Source: Athripsodes cinereus (lineage: Eukaryota; Arthropoda; Insecta; Trichoptera; Leptoceridae). From it: a stretch of 64,000 nucleotides of DNA. The DNA is taken from NCBI GenBank assembly GCA_947579605.1, contig OX388310.1, forward strand, positions 3,596,001 through 3,660,000. The letters are read 5' to 3'. Positions 12,815-24,644 of this stretch are shown piece after piece (the stretch's first letter is position 1; each line of letters begins with the position of its first letter). A model generated the notes under the pieces. The model searched no databases and was not told the origin of the DNA. It worked only from the letters and a program-made list of their open reading frames with translations. The position numbers were made by a program, and so were the translations under genes.

Positions 12815-12950
12815 ATAATAATAATCTTTATTGCACAAAATTATTATACAAAGAATAAAAAAAAACAGAACATGACAACATTACCACTGAATACATAAAT
12901 TTGTGCAATGGGCGAGTTTATCGCTGAAGCGCAATATCTTCCAACTAACC
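12815..12950 (-). repeat. LINE 3' UTR with conserved hairpin
   Basis: On the minus strand it reads GTTAGTTGGAAGATATTGCG, then AGCGATAAACTCGCCC, and ends in AATAAAGATTATTATT. The same segment recurs at 19015, 22550, 31830 and 57785, and in related form at 9660. It is the non-coding end of a CR1/jockey-type LINE. Confidence 0.6.
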
Positions 12951-12951
12951 C

Positions 12952-13193
12952 ATCTATCTATCTATACCCTCACGCCGTGTCCCAGGTGGGGGCAGGCAGA
13001 GAGAACGGAGCGCCATATAGATCTATCCTTACATATTTTCTTCGCTTCCTCTACATTCATCCAGTTTCTCATACATGCACGCCTATTTCTCTTAATCAGT
13101 ATACGCGCCCGTCCTTTAGAATCTGATCGACGTGCTCAAGCCACGTAGTTCTTGGACGTCCGCGCTTCCTTACACCCCTTTGAGTTAGACATA
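12952..13193 (-). mobile_element. RTE-like LINE 3' end, family 1
   Basis: On the minus strand the order matches family 1: the GSARRKRG-like segment, the RRACMRNWMN block, and the terminal GGGACACGGCGTGAGGGTATAG with a tail of GATAGATAGAT. Small indels break the frame. Confidence 0.7.
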
Positions 13194-13649
13194 TTAATTA
13201 TTTTGTTTTCTCGTACAAATGTCATACTAAATTTACAAAGTTAAATATTAAAAAAAAAATGGAACATAACCGGAATAAATGCCGAAATTTGTTTGTGATT
13301 TCGAGTTTGAAAACGGTTTAGATCGGATACTGACAAGATACAGTTGACATAACAATATCCAGTTCGTAGGAAGAATACAGAATACCCTTCATGAAATTTT
13401 TAATAATGAATAGTATTTTATAGTGATAAATATTATGTTGTGCCTATTGGACCTAGACTATAGAATAATATACATTAATATCATACAAAATGAATAACCA
13501 TAAATAGGTATGTATTGGTCAAGGCACAATCAAAACAGGATCTTATATTTCATGTGCTATGCTGTGCCTATAAATTATATAAAATCTATCTTACAATGTC
13601 TCATAGATAAGAATATCATGGATCTACCTACATTCTTAAAACTTATGTT

Positions 13650-14165
13650 ACATACATACATACATACCATCACGCCGCTTCCCTCGCGGGGTAGGCAGAA
13701 AGGATCGAGCGCCACTTCCTTCTATCCTTGCATACATCTTTCGCTTCCGTCACTGTCATATAATTTCTCATGCATGCTCTCCTGTTCAATGTGCTCAACG
13801 CATGACCGTCCTGTAGGATTGGATTTAAATGATCTTGCCATTTAATCCTCGGGCGTCCACGTCTCCGCACACCATTCCTTTCAGCCAAATAAATCTTCTT
13901 AGTCATTCTTTCCACGTGCCCAAACCATCTTAACTTATTTACATTCATCCTTGTTATTACACCAACTTTCATTCCACATTTTCATCACTGTTAGGCACAC
14001 GATCTCTCAGGTTTTTTACCACACATCCTTCTCAACGATCTCATTTCTACTGCATTTATGCCGCTTTCATCCTTATTTAACCATGTTCACGTCTCACTTT
14101 GCTAACATAAATGTTGGCACTAAGATAGCAGAGTGCACCAACCTTTTACCTGTTGTAGATATGTT
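13650..14165 (-). mobile_element. RTE-like LINE 3' end, family 2, well preserved
   Basis: The longest family-2 copy. A 100-codon frame is intact at 13670-13972 on the minus strand. It carries NVNKLRWFGHVERM, then RRRGRPRIKWQDHL, the RRACMRN block, and the end SAYPAREAA. A GTATGTATG tail follows. The part beyond 13972 continues the same protein in disrupted form, since it matches the start of the copy at 30775. The region is the C-terminal, post-RT part of the element protein. The open frame suggests a relatively young insertion. Confidence 0.75.
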
Positions 14166-14261
14166 TCTATAAAACTTATGCTACTACGATTATTTTAATA
14201 AAATGTCGCCATATTATTTATGGATGTTCAGTAGAATAATATCTAATAATAACTAGACAAC

Positions 14262-14620
14262 TTATTTATGATGCGCCGTTTTGTGGAAAAACCACCGCAA
14301 GGGCCCATTTAAGAATCATAACACCTCCCGAACAATAGGGTTTTTAACCTCGTCTTGAACGCCTCCACACTCTCCAGAGTTGGAGAGTTCGCAAATCAAA
14401 GGGAATTTTGTTCCACAGCAACGGACCAGCCACACAGAAGGCACGGTCAACATAGTTGGCCAGACCCCCCCTACGCGGTACCACAAGTCTATTGACAGAG
14501 TCTGTGTTTGCAGACCTAATAAGCAACATTAGATCATCATCCTTTTCAGCTTCGTCCATTTTGAACATAAATCTCCCGTTTGTCCCTATTTTCATCTGCA
14601 CTTTGACCATGATACATCCA
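14262..14620 (-). mobile_element. CR1-type LINE 3' end
   Basis: The minus strand encodes ANYVDRAFCVAGPLLWNKIP followed by FDLRTLQLWRVWRRSRRG and a stop. This is the WNxxPxxLR C-terminal signature of CR1-like LINE proteins. The following ACGGCGCATCATAAATAAG resembles the ends at 37405 and 63260. Confidence 0.65.
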
Positions 14621-14953
14621 CTTCCTTTTTACGATCTTCATCACATCATTAGACTACCTACCCTGAGATATCACCATTTCTCCTGTCTATTCTTGTTTGC
14701 TACTTGCCACCTAAGAATTTCGAGTTGAGTACCTACTTCGAATCGACCATTTCGAGTCGAGGCATTAGTCAACGTATTTTATCCAGTTCCATTTCATAGC
14801 AGCTGACCATCAATCAGAATTAATTGCTAATATATATTATCTATATGTCTGTCTCCATCATTACAGCTTATCCCACATCAACCTGTCTCTCAGAAATATT
14901 AGCATCTTGCATGCATATTTACGACTAGTTATTATATAACTATATACTAGATT

Positions 14954-15385
14954 GTACTATACCCTCACGCCGTATACCAGGTGGGGTAGACAGAGAGAAC
15001 GGAACGCTATGTTGATCTATCCATACTTATTTCACTTTCTCTACATTCATCCAGTTTCTTTGAGTTTCTCATACATGCACGACGACTCTTCTTAGGTAGG
15101 TACTCAACACGCGACCGTACTTGAGAATTTGATCCACGTAGTTCTCGGACGCTCGCGCTTCCTCACACTTTTATTTTTTATTTTATTGTTGGGGTAAAAT
15201 ATACACCGCGACCTATAAGATCTATTGTACTGTCTTCACACCCTTTCTTTCAGACAAGTATATCCTCTTTGTCATTCTTTCTCCTTCCATTCGTTCCACA
15301 TGACCAAACCATCTCAATTTATTTACACGCATTCTAGCAAAAACACTCTTCTCACATCCACTCATTCTCCTGAAATCCTCATTCT
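14954..15385 (-). mobile_element. RTE-like LINE 3' end, family 1, interrupted
   Basis: Reverse-strand family-1 copy from the TATACCCTCACGCC end to the NEDFRR-like start near 15385. It is split by a 67-bp insertion at about 15168-15234, and the frame is broken elsewhere. A short duplication of GTTTCTTTGA lies near 15055. Confidence 0.7.
15166..15236 (-). mobile_element. short retroposed insertion inside a LINE copy
   Basis: About 67 bp interrupts the family-1 copy and is flanked by CACAC on both sides. Read on the minus strand it ends in AACAATAAAATAAAAAATAA, so it looks like a severely 5'-truncated LINE or SINE with its A-rich tail and target duplication. Confidence 0.5.
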
Positions 15386-15568
15386 ATAACTACCCAAGTT
15401 ACATAGATTCTCCTGATATCCTCATTCTATATAACTACTATACAGTATACCCATTATATAACTACCCAAGCTCATACAGTACCTTACTTCATAATCTACT
15501 ATTACTTCATTATCAATTCAATCTAATACTTCATTACCCGAATCCATAGTGTTGTAAAGTGTCTGTGG

Positions 15569-15840
15569 TTGTTTTTTTTTTTACTATTATTTTATTGTTT
15601 TTATTTGATGTGTTTCGTCTCAGATATGTATTTTTATTTTATTTTAATGTATTTTTTATACTATTGTAGGTATATGTATTTTAATTTTAATGTATATTTT
15701 ATACTATACTATTGTATATGTATTTTTATTTTAATGTATATTATATACTATTGTATACGTTTTTTTTTATTTTATTTTAATGTATCTTTTATGCTTATCA
15801 TACAAATTGAAATCGATATGAGTGTACAATCCACACATTG
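15569..15840. repeat. degenerate AT-rich tandem repeat
   Basis: Four degenerate units of about 50 bases, each with TTTTATTTTAATGTAT and a TATACTATTGTAT segment. The long open frame across it is an effect of composition, not a gene. Confidence 0.55.
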
Positions 15841-16550
15841 ACTTAATGTAAATAATCTATAGGTATATATTTCTGATTGCTTGTTATGTACAAATTTTAT
15901 ATAAGTATTTTATTGTGTTGTCTATTACTCTATACAGAATGAGATTTTAATTAAGAAAGTTTTTAATATATTTTTTGGTAAGAACCTATATTCTAATTTG
16001 TCTGTACATATATTACATTTTTATCTGTTGTTTTATTACTTAACAGTTTTTTTTTTAATCTTTTTAATAATATTGATAACTTGCACATTCAGGTTTACGG
16101 TGTTTGACTGTACTCGGGTAAAAGGTGTGCTATTAGTATTGTTACCTGTTTTTAATATTAGTATTGAACGGGCAGTACTTGTTAATATTATATTATTATA
16201 CATCATATTTTTTCAGAACATAACCGCGAAATGATAGACAGCACACTATGCCCACTTGAGTGCATATTATATGCATAAGGATGCCTATGTATACTATAAG
16301 CACGGTATTGATATTGCATATGCATACAAAGTGTAGATGTATATAGTGTGGAATACCGTGGGCCTGGATGTAAATTGTATTGGCTGCGAGTGCCTGTGTA
16401 TATTTTGTTGATTTTGTGTAGAATGTAATAGGTGTGTTTTATTTGTATAGATGGGTATACTACTTAAAGAATAGAATAAATGATTTAATGTGAGATTGGA
16501 GTAAGTTTTGTAGGTGTATAAAAATTGTCATAGAATGATTTAACATTGTA

Positions 16551-16612
16551 AAAGGCGAAAGCCGTTTATTATATGAATAAATAAAAAAAATAAATAAATA
16601 AATAAATAATAA
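16551..16612 (+). repeat. LINE 3' tail with GGCGAAAGCC hairpin and (AAAT)n
   Basis: GTAAAAGGCGAAAGCCGTTTA followed by an AAAT-repeat tail. Same family as 8361-8405. Confidence 0.45.
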
Positions 16613-18610
16613 ATTTAAAAAATACTTAGTACATGAATTTACTTATTGATTTGTATATGTACGTACATTGTACACTGAACATTATTAAGATGCTATGAAG
16701 ATGTGTCAACTGTCAAATAATAATAATAATATTTACCATTCAGTGTGGTAATAAAAATATAATAATTATACGCAATTTGTATTATAATAACTATTAACTA
16801 AGAGTACCTACCAATATCCCACCAACGAAGTGACAGAACAATACATAAATAATGATTCCTATTGAATGACTTCTTCAACACCAGCAGACGTTTTGTTAGG
16901 CATACATAATGTAAATATGATAATTATTATACATTATGTACATTTAAATATATTTTTATTATTTGTCTTGCGCCGAATTCACGACATGCAAATAATAATT
17001 AATATAAATCCGGGTAGTCGGAACAAGTGTGTATTTATTTAGTTTAGGGTCGAGCTGTGATATTCTTGGATGACCCTGTTCTCTATATTATTTTTTAATG
17101 TTCTACAGTCATTTTCATTTTAAACAATATTACTTACGTGTTATGACAACTTTATCAGAGTGTTAAAATTGTCGTGGAACCAAAAAGTTATGTAACTCGA
17201 TTTATACAAAATCTGTTCAAATGGACGACGCTTCATTCATATTTTCTCTAGAGGAAAATTTAAGAGAAAGATAAATATTTAGTCGTCTACAAATATTCAA
17301 TGAATTTCAATGAATTGTCATTGTTGCAATTGAAATGGGTACTAAAAGTAAGCAAAATCTAATTGCTCAGTTGTGGATAAATCACACGAAATGCTGAAGG
17401 TCAATTTTGTATATATTATAATACTGTATATTCTATTTTTTCGGTGGAAATTTTTACTTTTATTATAATGATTATTTAATTTAATGAAACACTGTAACTC
17501 TCACCATATAAATTATATATTTGGAAAAAACCTCTATGGTTATGGTACTGACGATGGAATAGTTCCGAAAAGCCTCTGCCAAATATAGAATTTATATTGT
17601 GAAAGTAACAGTGTTTTATCAAATAACCAAATAAGTACTTTGAACTCAATATTATTTTGTGAAGTACCAAAATCGTATCATCTTCTCAAAGATCATTGTC
17701 CCCTTTCCAGAATTACCGTTTCAAATTATTGACCCCAGTTAGAAATTATTGTTATTTGAGATACGGTCATATCGAAATAACCAGTCGAATCAACTTAGTT
17801 TCGGAGGCAAGCGTTGACATTAATACAATAATAATTATGTTAAGGAATTTCAAGAGCAATTGCGGTATGTGAATTATTTTAATACATGTCTAATATTTTA
17901 TGGTAATGATCGCTTACATTCCAATTCTATATAGTTCAAAATTTCGGTCGTTTATGTCCATTTGTTTTAAATTTATAACGTATCTTCTAATTTATACGTT
18001 TCAGTAATATTATTTTCTTGTGATTGGGGGTATTTTATTTATGCTACATTGTATACATAGTCTTAAGTATTATACAGTATATTTTATTGTTGAAATATTT
18101 TATTATGACAGACACGTACATGCTGTAGGTACCTACCGCATACTCTTATTATTAAGTCGCATTTACATTGCATTACAATGTGATAGCTGAACTTTTAGTT
18201 GAAATATCTATAGAAAACTTCACAAAGCGCACTTTTAAATAAAAAAAATATAAAATACTTATTGGTGATTGTTTGGGAACAAATTATAGAGTATGACATT
18301 TATAATATATATTTTATAGCACTTCTAGTTTTTTTTAAATATAATATTTAGTGTTTATTTTTGTGTAAGAGACAAAAACAGTTCAACTTAACAAAATATC
18401 AACATTCAAATTTCTTCAGTACACACACCAATCAAAGTCCCGCAAATAACCAAAGCGTATGACGAACTCGTTTCTAGCAAACAGTAATAATTATACATTT
18501 TACCATACTTAAATCAAAAACAAAAAGCGAGACAAAATCATGAAGATAAATAGTTAAAAATAACATTACAATCGAATTTATAATAATTAAAAATAGTTTA
18601 AATTAAGACT
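16613..18610. other. gene-free stretch
   Basis: AT-rich sequence in which I see no exon, RNA or definable element. Confidence 0.5.
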
Positions 18611-18611
18611 G

Positions 18612-18860
18612 GAATTTGTCTGAGAGGAATGGTGCTCGGAGACGTGGACGTCCGAGGATTAAATGGCAAGATCATTTAAATCAAATCCTACAGGACGGTC
18701 ACGTGTTGAGCACATTGAACAGGAGAGCATGCATGAGGAATTGTATGACAGTGACGGAAGCGAAAGATGTATGCAAAGATAGAAGGAAGTGGCGCTCGAT
18801 CCCTTCTGCCTACCCCGCGAGGGAAGCGGCGTGATGGTATGTATGTATGTATGTATGTTA
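18612..18860 (+). mobile_element. RTE-like LINE 3' end, family 2
   Basis: Intact 72-codon frame (18616-18834) with RRRGRPRIKWQDHLNQILQ, the RRACMRN block, and the end SAYPAREAA. A TATG-repeat tail runs to about 18860. It is nearly identical to the matching part of the copy at 13650-14165, which suggests recent movement. Confidence 0.75.
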
Positions 18861-19014
18861 AATTAAGACATTGGCATTAAGGCATTTTTTTTACCGGGAT
18901 GGCTGAAAAAAATCGCATATTATGCGATAAGAAAATCGCATATTATGTGAACACTATACATATAATGTACTTGTATAATAGGTACATATTTTGCCAATCA
19001 TGTTTTATTTACTT

Positions 19015-19145
19015 ATTTATTTATTCTTAACTGTACATGGATTACAAGCAAATTTTACACAAAATACATACACAAGTCAAATACTATCATAAAATCAATA
19101 CACAGAGGTTGAGTTTATCGCAGAGGTGCGATTTCTTCCAACTGA
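19015..19145 (-). repeat. LINE 3' UTR with conserved hairpin
   Basis: On the minus strand it has CAGTTGGAAGAAATCGCACC, then GCGATAAACTCAACC, and ends in an A-rich AATAAATAAATAAG. Same family as 12815-12950. Confidence 0.6.
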
Positions 19146-19704
19146 CCCAATTTCGTAGTGTCTCTTTAATGAATCCGTAAAGCAAAATTATTTAATATTT
19201 AAACCCAGTTAGGTAAGTTTTTGTGACTTTTATCTTAAAATAAATAAATAAATATAGCAGTCCGCGTATCGAATGTAAACGCGACTTTACAAGGGAAGTA
19301 TGTAGTTGTATTGGTTGTTACTGTTAGTCCTTTGATTTGATTAACCAATATTATTATCATGTGGGTACCCATTTATTAAATAATATTTATTGCTTCTTGG
19401 TTCCTTATTCATTGTTGTATACAATATTGAAGCGACTCTGTAATGTCCCTTCTTTTAACAAAGTTAACATTTATATACCTACGTACATCTATCTATAAGG
19501 GGAAAAGAACGCTACATCAAATTATGGAGCAATGGAATATTAATATTTATTAATTAACCCTTAAATGCTCCTCTTGGAAATACAAGATAACTTTACATGC
19601 GCTTATTTTCAAATTTTATTTTATTTCAAATAAAAATTACACCACTCGCCATAACAGTGTTAATTTTTTAGATGAGTTTACAATAAAAACACATTATTCA
19701 TTCT

Positions 19705-19870
19705 ACTACACCATCACGGCATAAGCCACAAGTGGGATAGCCAGCAGACCAGCTGCATGTAATAAAAATGCAAGTCGTCTTCTCCGTGCCAACAAAAAGT
19801 TGAGACATTCAGGATGGGTGGCAAACCCATCGCTCAATTTGAGATGTAAAATTTCTTTATTTTTCGGACA
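19705..19870 (-). repeat. GGTAGCCAGCAGACC interspersed repeat
   Basis: On the + strand it reads ACCATCACGGCATAAGCCAC, then GATAGCCAGCAGACC, CTCCGTGCCAACAAAAAG, and GACATTCAGGATGGGTGGC. At least eight copies occur in the window. The true 3' end lies at the left, where other copies carry a TAC-repeat tail, so it is retroposed and mostly minus-strand. Confidence 0.6.
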
Positions 19871-20009
19871 CCACACATCACAATGAAAAACAAAAAAGAA
19901 AGATAAATATAAAGTAAAAATACACGCACACTTTTCGTAATAAAATTAAGTTGTACTATTTCAATCAATAAATAAGAATGGGTTTCTCACCACTTTCCAT
20001 TGGATGTTT

Positions 20010-20225
20010 TTAGAGCTGAAACCTGCAAATCGGGTGTACCAAATTGTGAAATTTTCGTTACGAATACATGACCAACATCAAAAGCGTAGCCCCGCCACTG
20101 ATGACCATCAACGGCATATCCGATGAGTGGAGAAACCAGCGAACTTACTGTAAACAATAAACATACAGATCGTTCTCTCCTTGCAAAATAAATATGATAT
20201 TCAAGATGAGTAGTATGCTTCATCG
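20010..20225 (-). repeat. divergent GGTAGCCAGCAGACC repeat joined to a hAT-like end
   Basis: The right half matches the repeat family (CGGCATATCCGATGAGTGG and GATATTCAAGATGAGTAG). The left half begins, on the minus strand, with CAGTGGCGGGGCTACGCTTT, which resembles the hAT-like terminus at 53421. Together they create a chance 78-codon frame across two repeats. Confidence 0.45.
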
Positions 20226-21269
20226 CAGAATTGTAGATGTTAATTCATTTATTTATCAGTAGGTACCTATTTAAAACATAAAATGTCTTAAAAATCTACC
20301 TAATTGGGCGTGAGCCCGTACCAAGTCAGACTGTTAGTGTCTCATAAGTGAAGTTTTACGAACATGTCGACGTTTCAGTTCCACACATCAACAAGTTGAA
20401 ATATTGTCTTATATTCGAGAAATCGCCATTTTTGTAATTTTGGTATATTTATATCATGCTTTTAAAACACAACAAAAAGTGAAATATACCATAAAATAAT
20501 CGCACTGTTAGAGGCGTTATGTTGTCTTTGTTCTGTTCAATAGTTAAATAATTCGAAATATTTATTTGTGGAATTGAAAATAGGTACATTTTTTTTCATT
20601 AACTTAAAAATATATACCTAAAGGGAACCGTTTTTTTTTTGTTTCTGGAATTGATAGAGAGGAGTTGATTTTATGAATAACCAATTAAATCAAAATTTTC
20701 GATTTGTTGATGTGTGAAACTGAACCGTCGAGTGTCTTTTTCAGAACATTCGAAAACCTAAAGTAATGGGGGGACCTACTATTCTTCACCGGGTACTCCA
20801 CGGGGTCTATTGAAGGTACTTACCTATTATTTTTTCCTATTCATGTCTAATGAAGGTGTTCATAAAATAAATTATTTATAAACATACATATCTTTTATGT
20901 ACAGACTGAAATATTTATAAGTCAATGTTTATTAACAATCTCTGGTGAATGCTGCCAAATTTCAACGGCGTAATAATAAATTATCTGTGTGGTTTATGTA
21001 TAATAATATGTTTCTTTTTTCGGATATTAACGTTTACACAAAATCTTTTAAGTAATACCTAATATATTATTATAAATGGAAAACATTATTCTACCAATGA
21101 GGAGAAAAAAACCATCGAGACATGAACATGTTTATTTATGTCTGAAATGCAAAAAAATCTCCGTGTAAAACGGCGAACACGAACGACGGTTTTGCACTTG
21201 GGTATTAAAAATACTCGGTAATTCCGAATCTGAAATAAACGATTCGCGTTTATTTTTACTTCGCGAAAC

Positions 21270-21780
21270 CATAGGCGTATCCCAGGAGGGACAAGGGAGG
21301 AGGGGGGCAGCTACCCTCCAAGGATCTCGAAAATTTAGGAAAGTAAGCTAATGATTATTAAAATATGGGGAAGTTGGAATATTGCCATCGAATCGAAGTG
21401 GGAAACTGCTCCCTCCTTCCCAGAAGTCATACCAAATATGATGTAGGCAAAATGTGTTTTAAATTATGGGGAAGTATGGAATTTTGCCATCGAATCGAAG
21501 TGGAAAACTGTTCCCTCGTCCCCAGAAGTCAGACCAAATGTAAGGTAGTTCTGAATTTTTTGTACCAAACCTGGAGATGGATGTTTCAAATTCTTATAGA
21601 TACCAAATTGAAGATTTAACGACGGAGGGTATAAATTTTACGTGTAGACCAAATGATGAAATCGTGATGATTGGGACTGTGAAATAGGTCCATACATTTG
21701 ATAACTGTAAAGATAAAAAATTGTTAAAGTGCTGCCCCTCCCTCCCCGCTAGAGGAAATTCTGGTTACGCCAGTGCGTGA
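21270..21780. mobile_element. hAT-like element with imperfect TIRs
   Basis: The left end AGGCGTATCCCAGGA and the right end TCTGGTTACGCCAGTG are imperfect inverted repeats. The interior has G- and C-rich strings near each end (GGAGGGGGGCAGC, CTGCCCCTCCCTCC). No transposase frame is present. Confidence 0.45.
21361..21540. repeat. tandem duplication, period about 100 bp
   Basis: Two copies of a unit with GCCATCGAATCGAAGTGG and CCCAGAAGTCA, at about 21361-21438 and 21461-21539, inside the TIR element. They create a repetitive 84-codon frame that I do not consider a gene. Confidence 0.65.
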
Positions 21781-21892
21781 AACAGTAAGTTTATTTGCTA
21801 ACTGTAATAAAAAAAAAAATAAACTCGCCTCATTTACATACACGAATGCGTAATAATATATTTATATACAAATATACCATTGTTTTTATTTT

Positions 21893-22115
21893 GCAAAGAG
21901 TATGACAACAGAATGACTAAGAAAATATGCTTGACTGAGAGGAATGTGCCCGGCGACGTGACCATCCAAGGATCAAATGGCAAGACCATACAAATCAGAT
22001 CCTACGAAACGGACTCCTGTTGAGCGCACTAAATAAGAGATCATGCATGAGGAATTGTTCGATAGTGGCAAGGTAAAAAGCGAGGATAAAAGTAAGTGAC
22101 GTCCGATCCTTTCTG
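21893..22115 (+). mobile_element. RTE-like LINE 3' end, family 2, degraded
   Basis: Follows family 2 from ATGACTAAGAAAATATGCTT through GATCAAATGGCAAGACCATA to TTTCTGTTTACCCC, with many substitutions and frameshifts. Confidence 0.6.
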
Positions 22116-22219
22116 TTTACCCCAAAATGGTGGTGATGATAATGATAATATATTTACCTATTAGCATTAGAAATATTAAGGAATAAAACATATTTAAAAC
22201 CAAGCTAAAGACACATATG

Positions 22220-22425
22220 GCAAAAGAAAAATGGGGTAGCCAGCAAATCAGCCGAATCTTATGAATATATATGCTGTTTTCTCCGTGCAAGCAAAAAAAA
22301 ATACGACATTCAGGATGGGTGACAAACCTCATCGCTGAATTTATGATGTATGATGTCTTTATTTTTTCGGACACCTTCCTTTTACAGGACACTCGAAAAC
22401 TTACGGAATAGAGTCGCAGACCAAT
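22220..22425 (-). repeat. GGTAGCCAGCAGACC interspersed repeat
   Basis: Full-length style copy: GGGGTAGCCAGCAAATCAG, GACATTCAGGATGGGTGAC, TTTTTCGGACACCTTCC, TTTTACAGGACACTCGAAAA and GGAATAGAGTCGCAGACC in the order seen in the other copies. Confidence 0.6.
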
Positions 22426-22549
22426 TCTTTACCAATAGCATCACGGATAGGCAATTATTACCTATATGCGCTCTTGAAGTGAATTTATTCCACAAAACGG
22501 CGCATAACAAATTGCCTATTTATTATAAATTATTGTTATATATCATAAC

Positions 22550-22690
22550 TCAAATATTTATTTGTTTTATTCTTCACTGTACATTGGTCACAATATTACA
22601 AATCAAAACAGTATCATAAAAATATCTGTTTTTCAATTCAATGTACAGAGGGCGAGTTTATCGCTAAAATGCGATGTCTTCTAACTAATT
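22550..22690 (-). repeat. LINE 3' UTR with conserved hairpin
   Basis: On the + strand: TATTCTTCACTGTACATTGG, ATCATAAAAATATC, then GGGCGAGTTTATCGCTAAAA and GCGATGTCTTCTAACTAA. Same family as 12815-12950. Confidence 0.6.
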
Positions 22691-23284
22691 CACATGTCGT
22701 TTCGAAATTTCAATCGGAAGATTCGAAGCTCGAATTAAGTTAACAACATACTTTCATGCCACAAGCGTATTGATTACAGTTAATACATATGTATGTTTCC
22801 TATATATTTTTTTCTCTGAACACGCTTCGGACTTTATAAATATTTACTGTCATAAAAAATAAATCTAAAATATAATATTATAAAATGGAGGTTATTGCAC
22901 CTCTCTCTCTCTCTCTCCCCTCTTTTCCTTTGCCTATAATTTGTTATTTTAATAAAAAAATAATACAAATTATGAAAAATGAATTTTGTGCCAATATAAA
23001 CATTTAGAACAGTCCTTCTCAATCATCAAACCCATTTCAAATAAAATCATATTATTGATTTTCTGTATAGGTATACGTATATGTTTATGAAATATGTATC
23101 CAATCTTACATGTCTTGGAATGTACGCATTAATTCTAAATCACAGGTGTTCATCCCTCGCGATTTTTCCTGAAAAATTCACTTGAAATATATTCCGGAAA
23201 ATTTGAAGTTAAAAGTATTGTTCAATATTATTTACTTTTTAAACAAGATCACTGAAAAAAAGTTGGTAACACGTTGCGAGATAT

Positions 23285-23650
23285 AGAGTGAAGAATGAGG
23301 ATATCAGAAGAATGAGCGGATGCGAGAAGAGTGTTGTGGAAAGAATGTGTATAAATATTATGCGATGCTTTAGACATGTGGAACGAATGCACGATGAAAT
23401 GATGACAAAGAGGGTGTATTTATCTGAAAGAGAAGGTGTGAGAAAGCGCGGATGTCCAAGAACAACGAGGTTTTACCAAGCGCATAAAATTTTCAAGAAC
23501 GGCGCGTGTTGAGTTAGAGAAATAGGCGTGCATGTATAAGAAACTGGATGATTGTGGAGGAAGCGAAAGAAGTATGTAAGTATAGATCAATATGGCGTTA
23601 CGTTCTCTCTGCCTTCCCCACTTGAGACACGGCGTGAGAGTATAGATAGA
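23285..23650 (+). mobile_element. RTE-like LINE 3' end, family 1
   Basis: A long family-1 copy. It keeps NEDIRRMSGCEKSVVERM, an FRHVERM segment, YLSEREGVRKRG and the terminal GACACGGCGTGAGAGTATAG with a GATA tail. Frameshifts near 23490 and substitutions inactivate it. Confidence 0.7.
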
Positions 23651-23734
23651 TATTTTCTTTAATCAATAGCCCATAAATATTTGTATTTTCTATGTACCAG
23701 AATTAAAATAACTCACCTAACACAGTATAGATCA

Positions 23735-23777
23735 GCACCTGATGATGCGAACTCGGAGTCCGCGAAACCGGTCGTGC
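23735..23777 (+). ncRNA. minimal hammerhead ribozyme motif (Penelope-type)
   Basis: All conserved core parts occur in order. CTGATGA is at 23739-23745. Stem II spans 23746-23763 (GCGAACTC against GAGTCCGC, with one mismatch). GAAA is at 23764-23767. The cleavage-site triplet GTC is at 23771-23773. Stem I can form between GCAC (23735-23738) and GTGC (23774-23777). Stem III is only about two pairs (A767-T772, C768-G771), which is the minimal type I form described for Penelope-like retroelements. An AT-rich flank follows. Whether it is active cannot be told from sequence. Confidence 0.65.
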
Positions 23778-23779
23778 GT

Positions 23780-24640
23780 TAGTCTTACTCAACAGTAACA
23801 CGAAACAAAAATAATAAATATTTATTTTATTTTATTTGATAATTTAAAATAACTCACTTAATTTAGCGTGTGCGTGTATTTGTATTTTTAATAAGTATAA
23901 CAATGTTAAACTGTAGAAAGTTTCTAGGTTTTAGCATAAATTACTGAAAACAGCTGTGACAATGTTCCATCACTTTCCATACTATTTCAATAATTTTAAG
24001 AACATTAATTGACAAGATACAACATTCCTTTAATTTTATTGTATTATTTGTTTACCATAAAATTCCACTTAATATGACACTTTAATAATATTTATTATAC
24101 AACTCTTAACATATAAAAGAATATTTATTTAAGTACAACACATTACGTGTTTCTCTCATACTACAAGCTAATATTTTTTATCCAATCGAATAATTTATTT
24201 GTTCAATGTTGGCGTAAAGTACTATTTGTTTTTTTTTTCAATTTTTTATAATGTGTTTTTTAATTTTCTAGTTTAATAATTCAGTCATTTTCATTTTGTT
24301 TCAGTTGGTAAAAACCACGAACGAGGACCTGGCCCAGGAAATGTGTATATTCAAGAAAACAGCACTTGATTTTTGTATAAATGTAATACATAATATATAT
24401 TAATAATAATATGTACATACAAACTGTACTTAATTTTGCGAGTAACATATTATTAAGGTAATATGAGTTTGTAACATATACAAAAAAATAATATATTAAT
24501 TGCATCAACTGTATTATTTACAGATTAATTTTAAAAAAAATACTTTCACAGTATTAACGCTATTTTTTACAAATTAATAATAATAAAGAGTAAAACACAA
24601 AGAAAACTGTTAAATTAATTAAAAAAAAACACTTAGTCTT
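23780..24640. other. gene-free stretch after the ribozyme
   Basis: Very AT-rich, with no exon or element boundary recognised. Part of it may be remains of the Penelope-like element. Confidence 0.4.
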
Positions 24641-24644
24641 TTAG

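Noticed and set aside
15569..15841. 90-codon Tyr/Phe-rich frame
   Set aside because: It comes from an AT-rich tandem repeat.
19987..20223. 78-codon minus-strand frame followed by a GTGAGA donor-like site
   Set aside because: It spans a repeat copy and a hAT-like terminus, so it is a chance frame across two transposon remnants.
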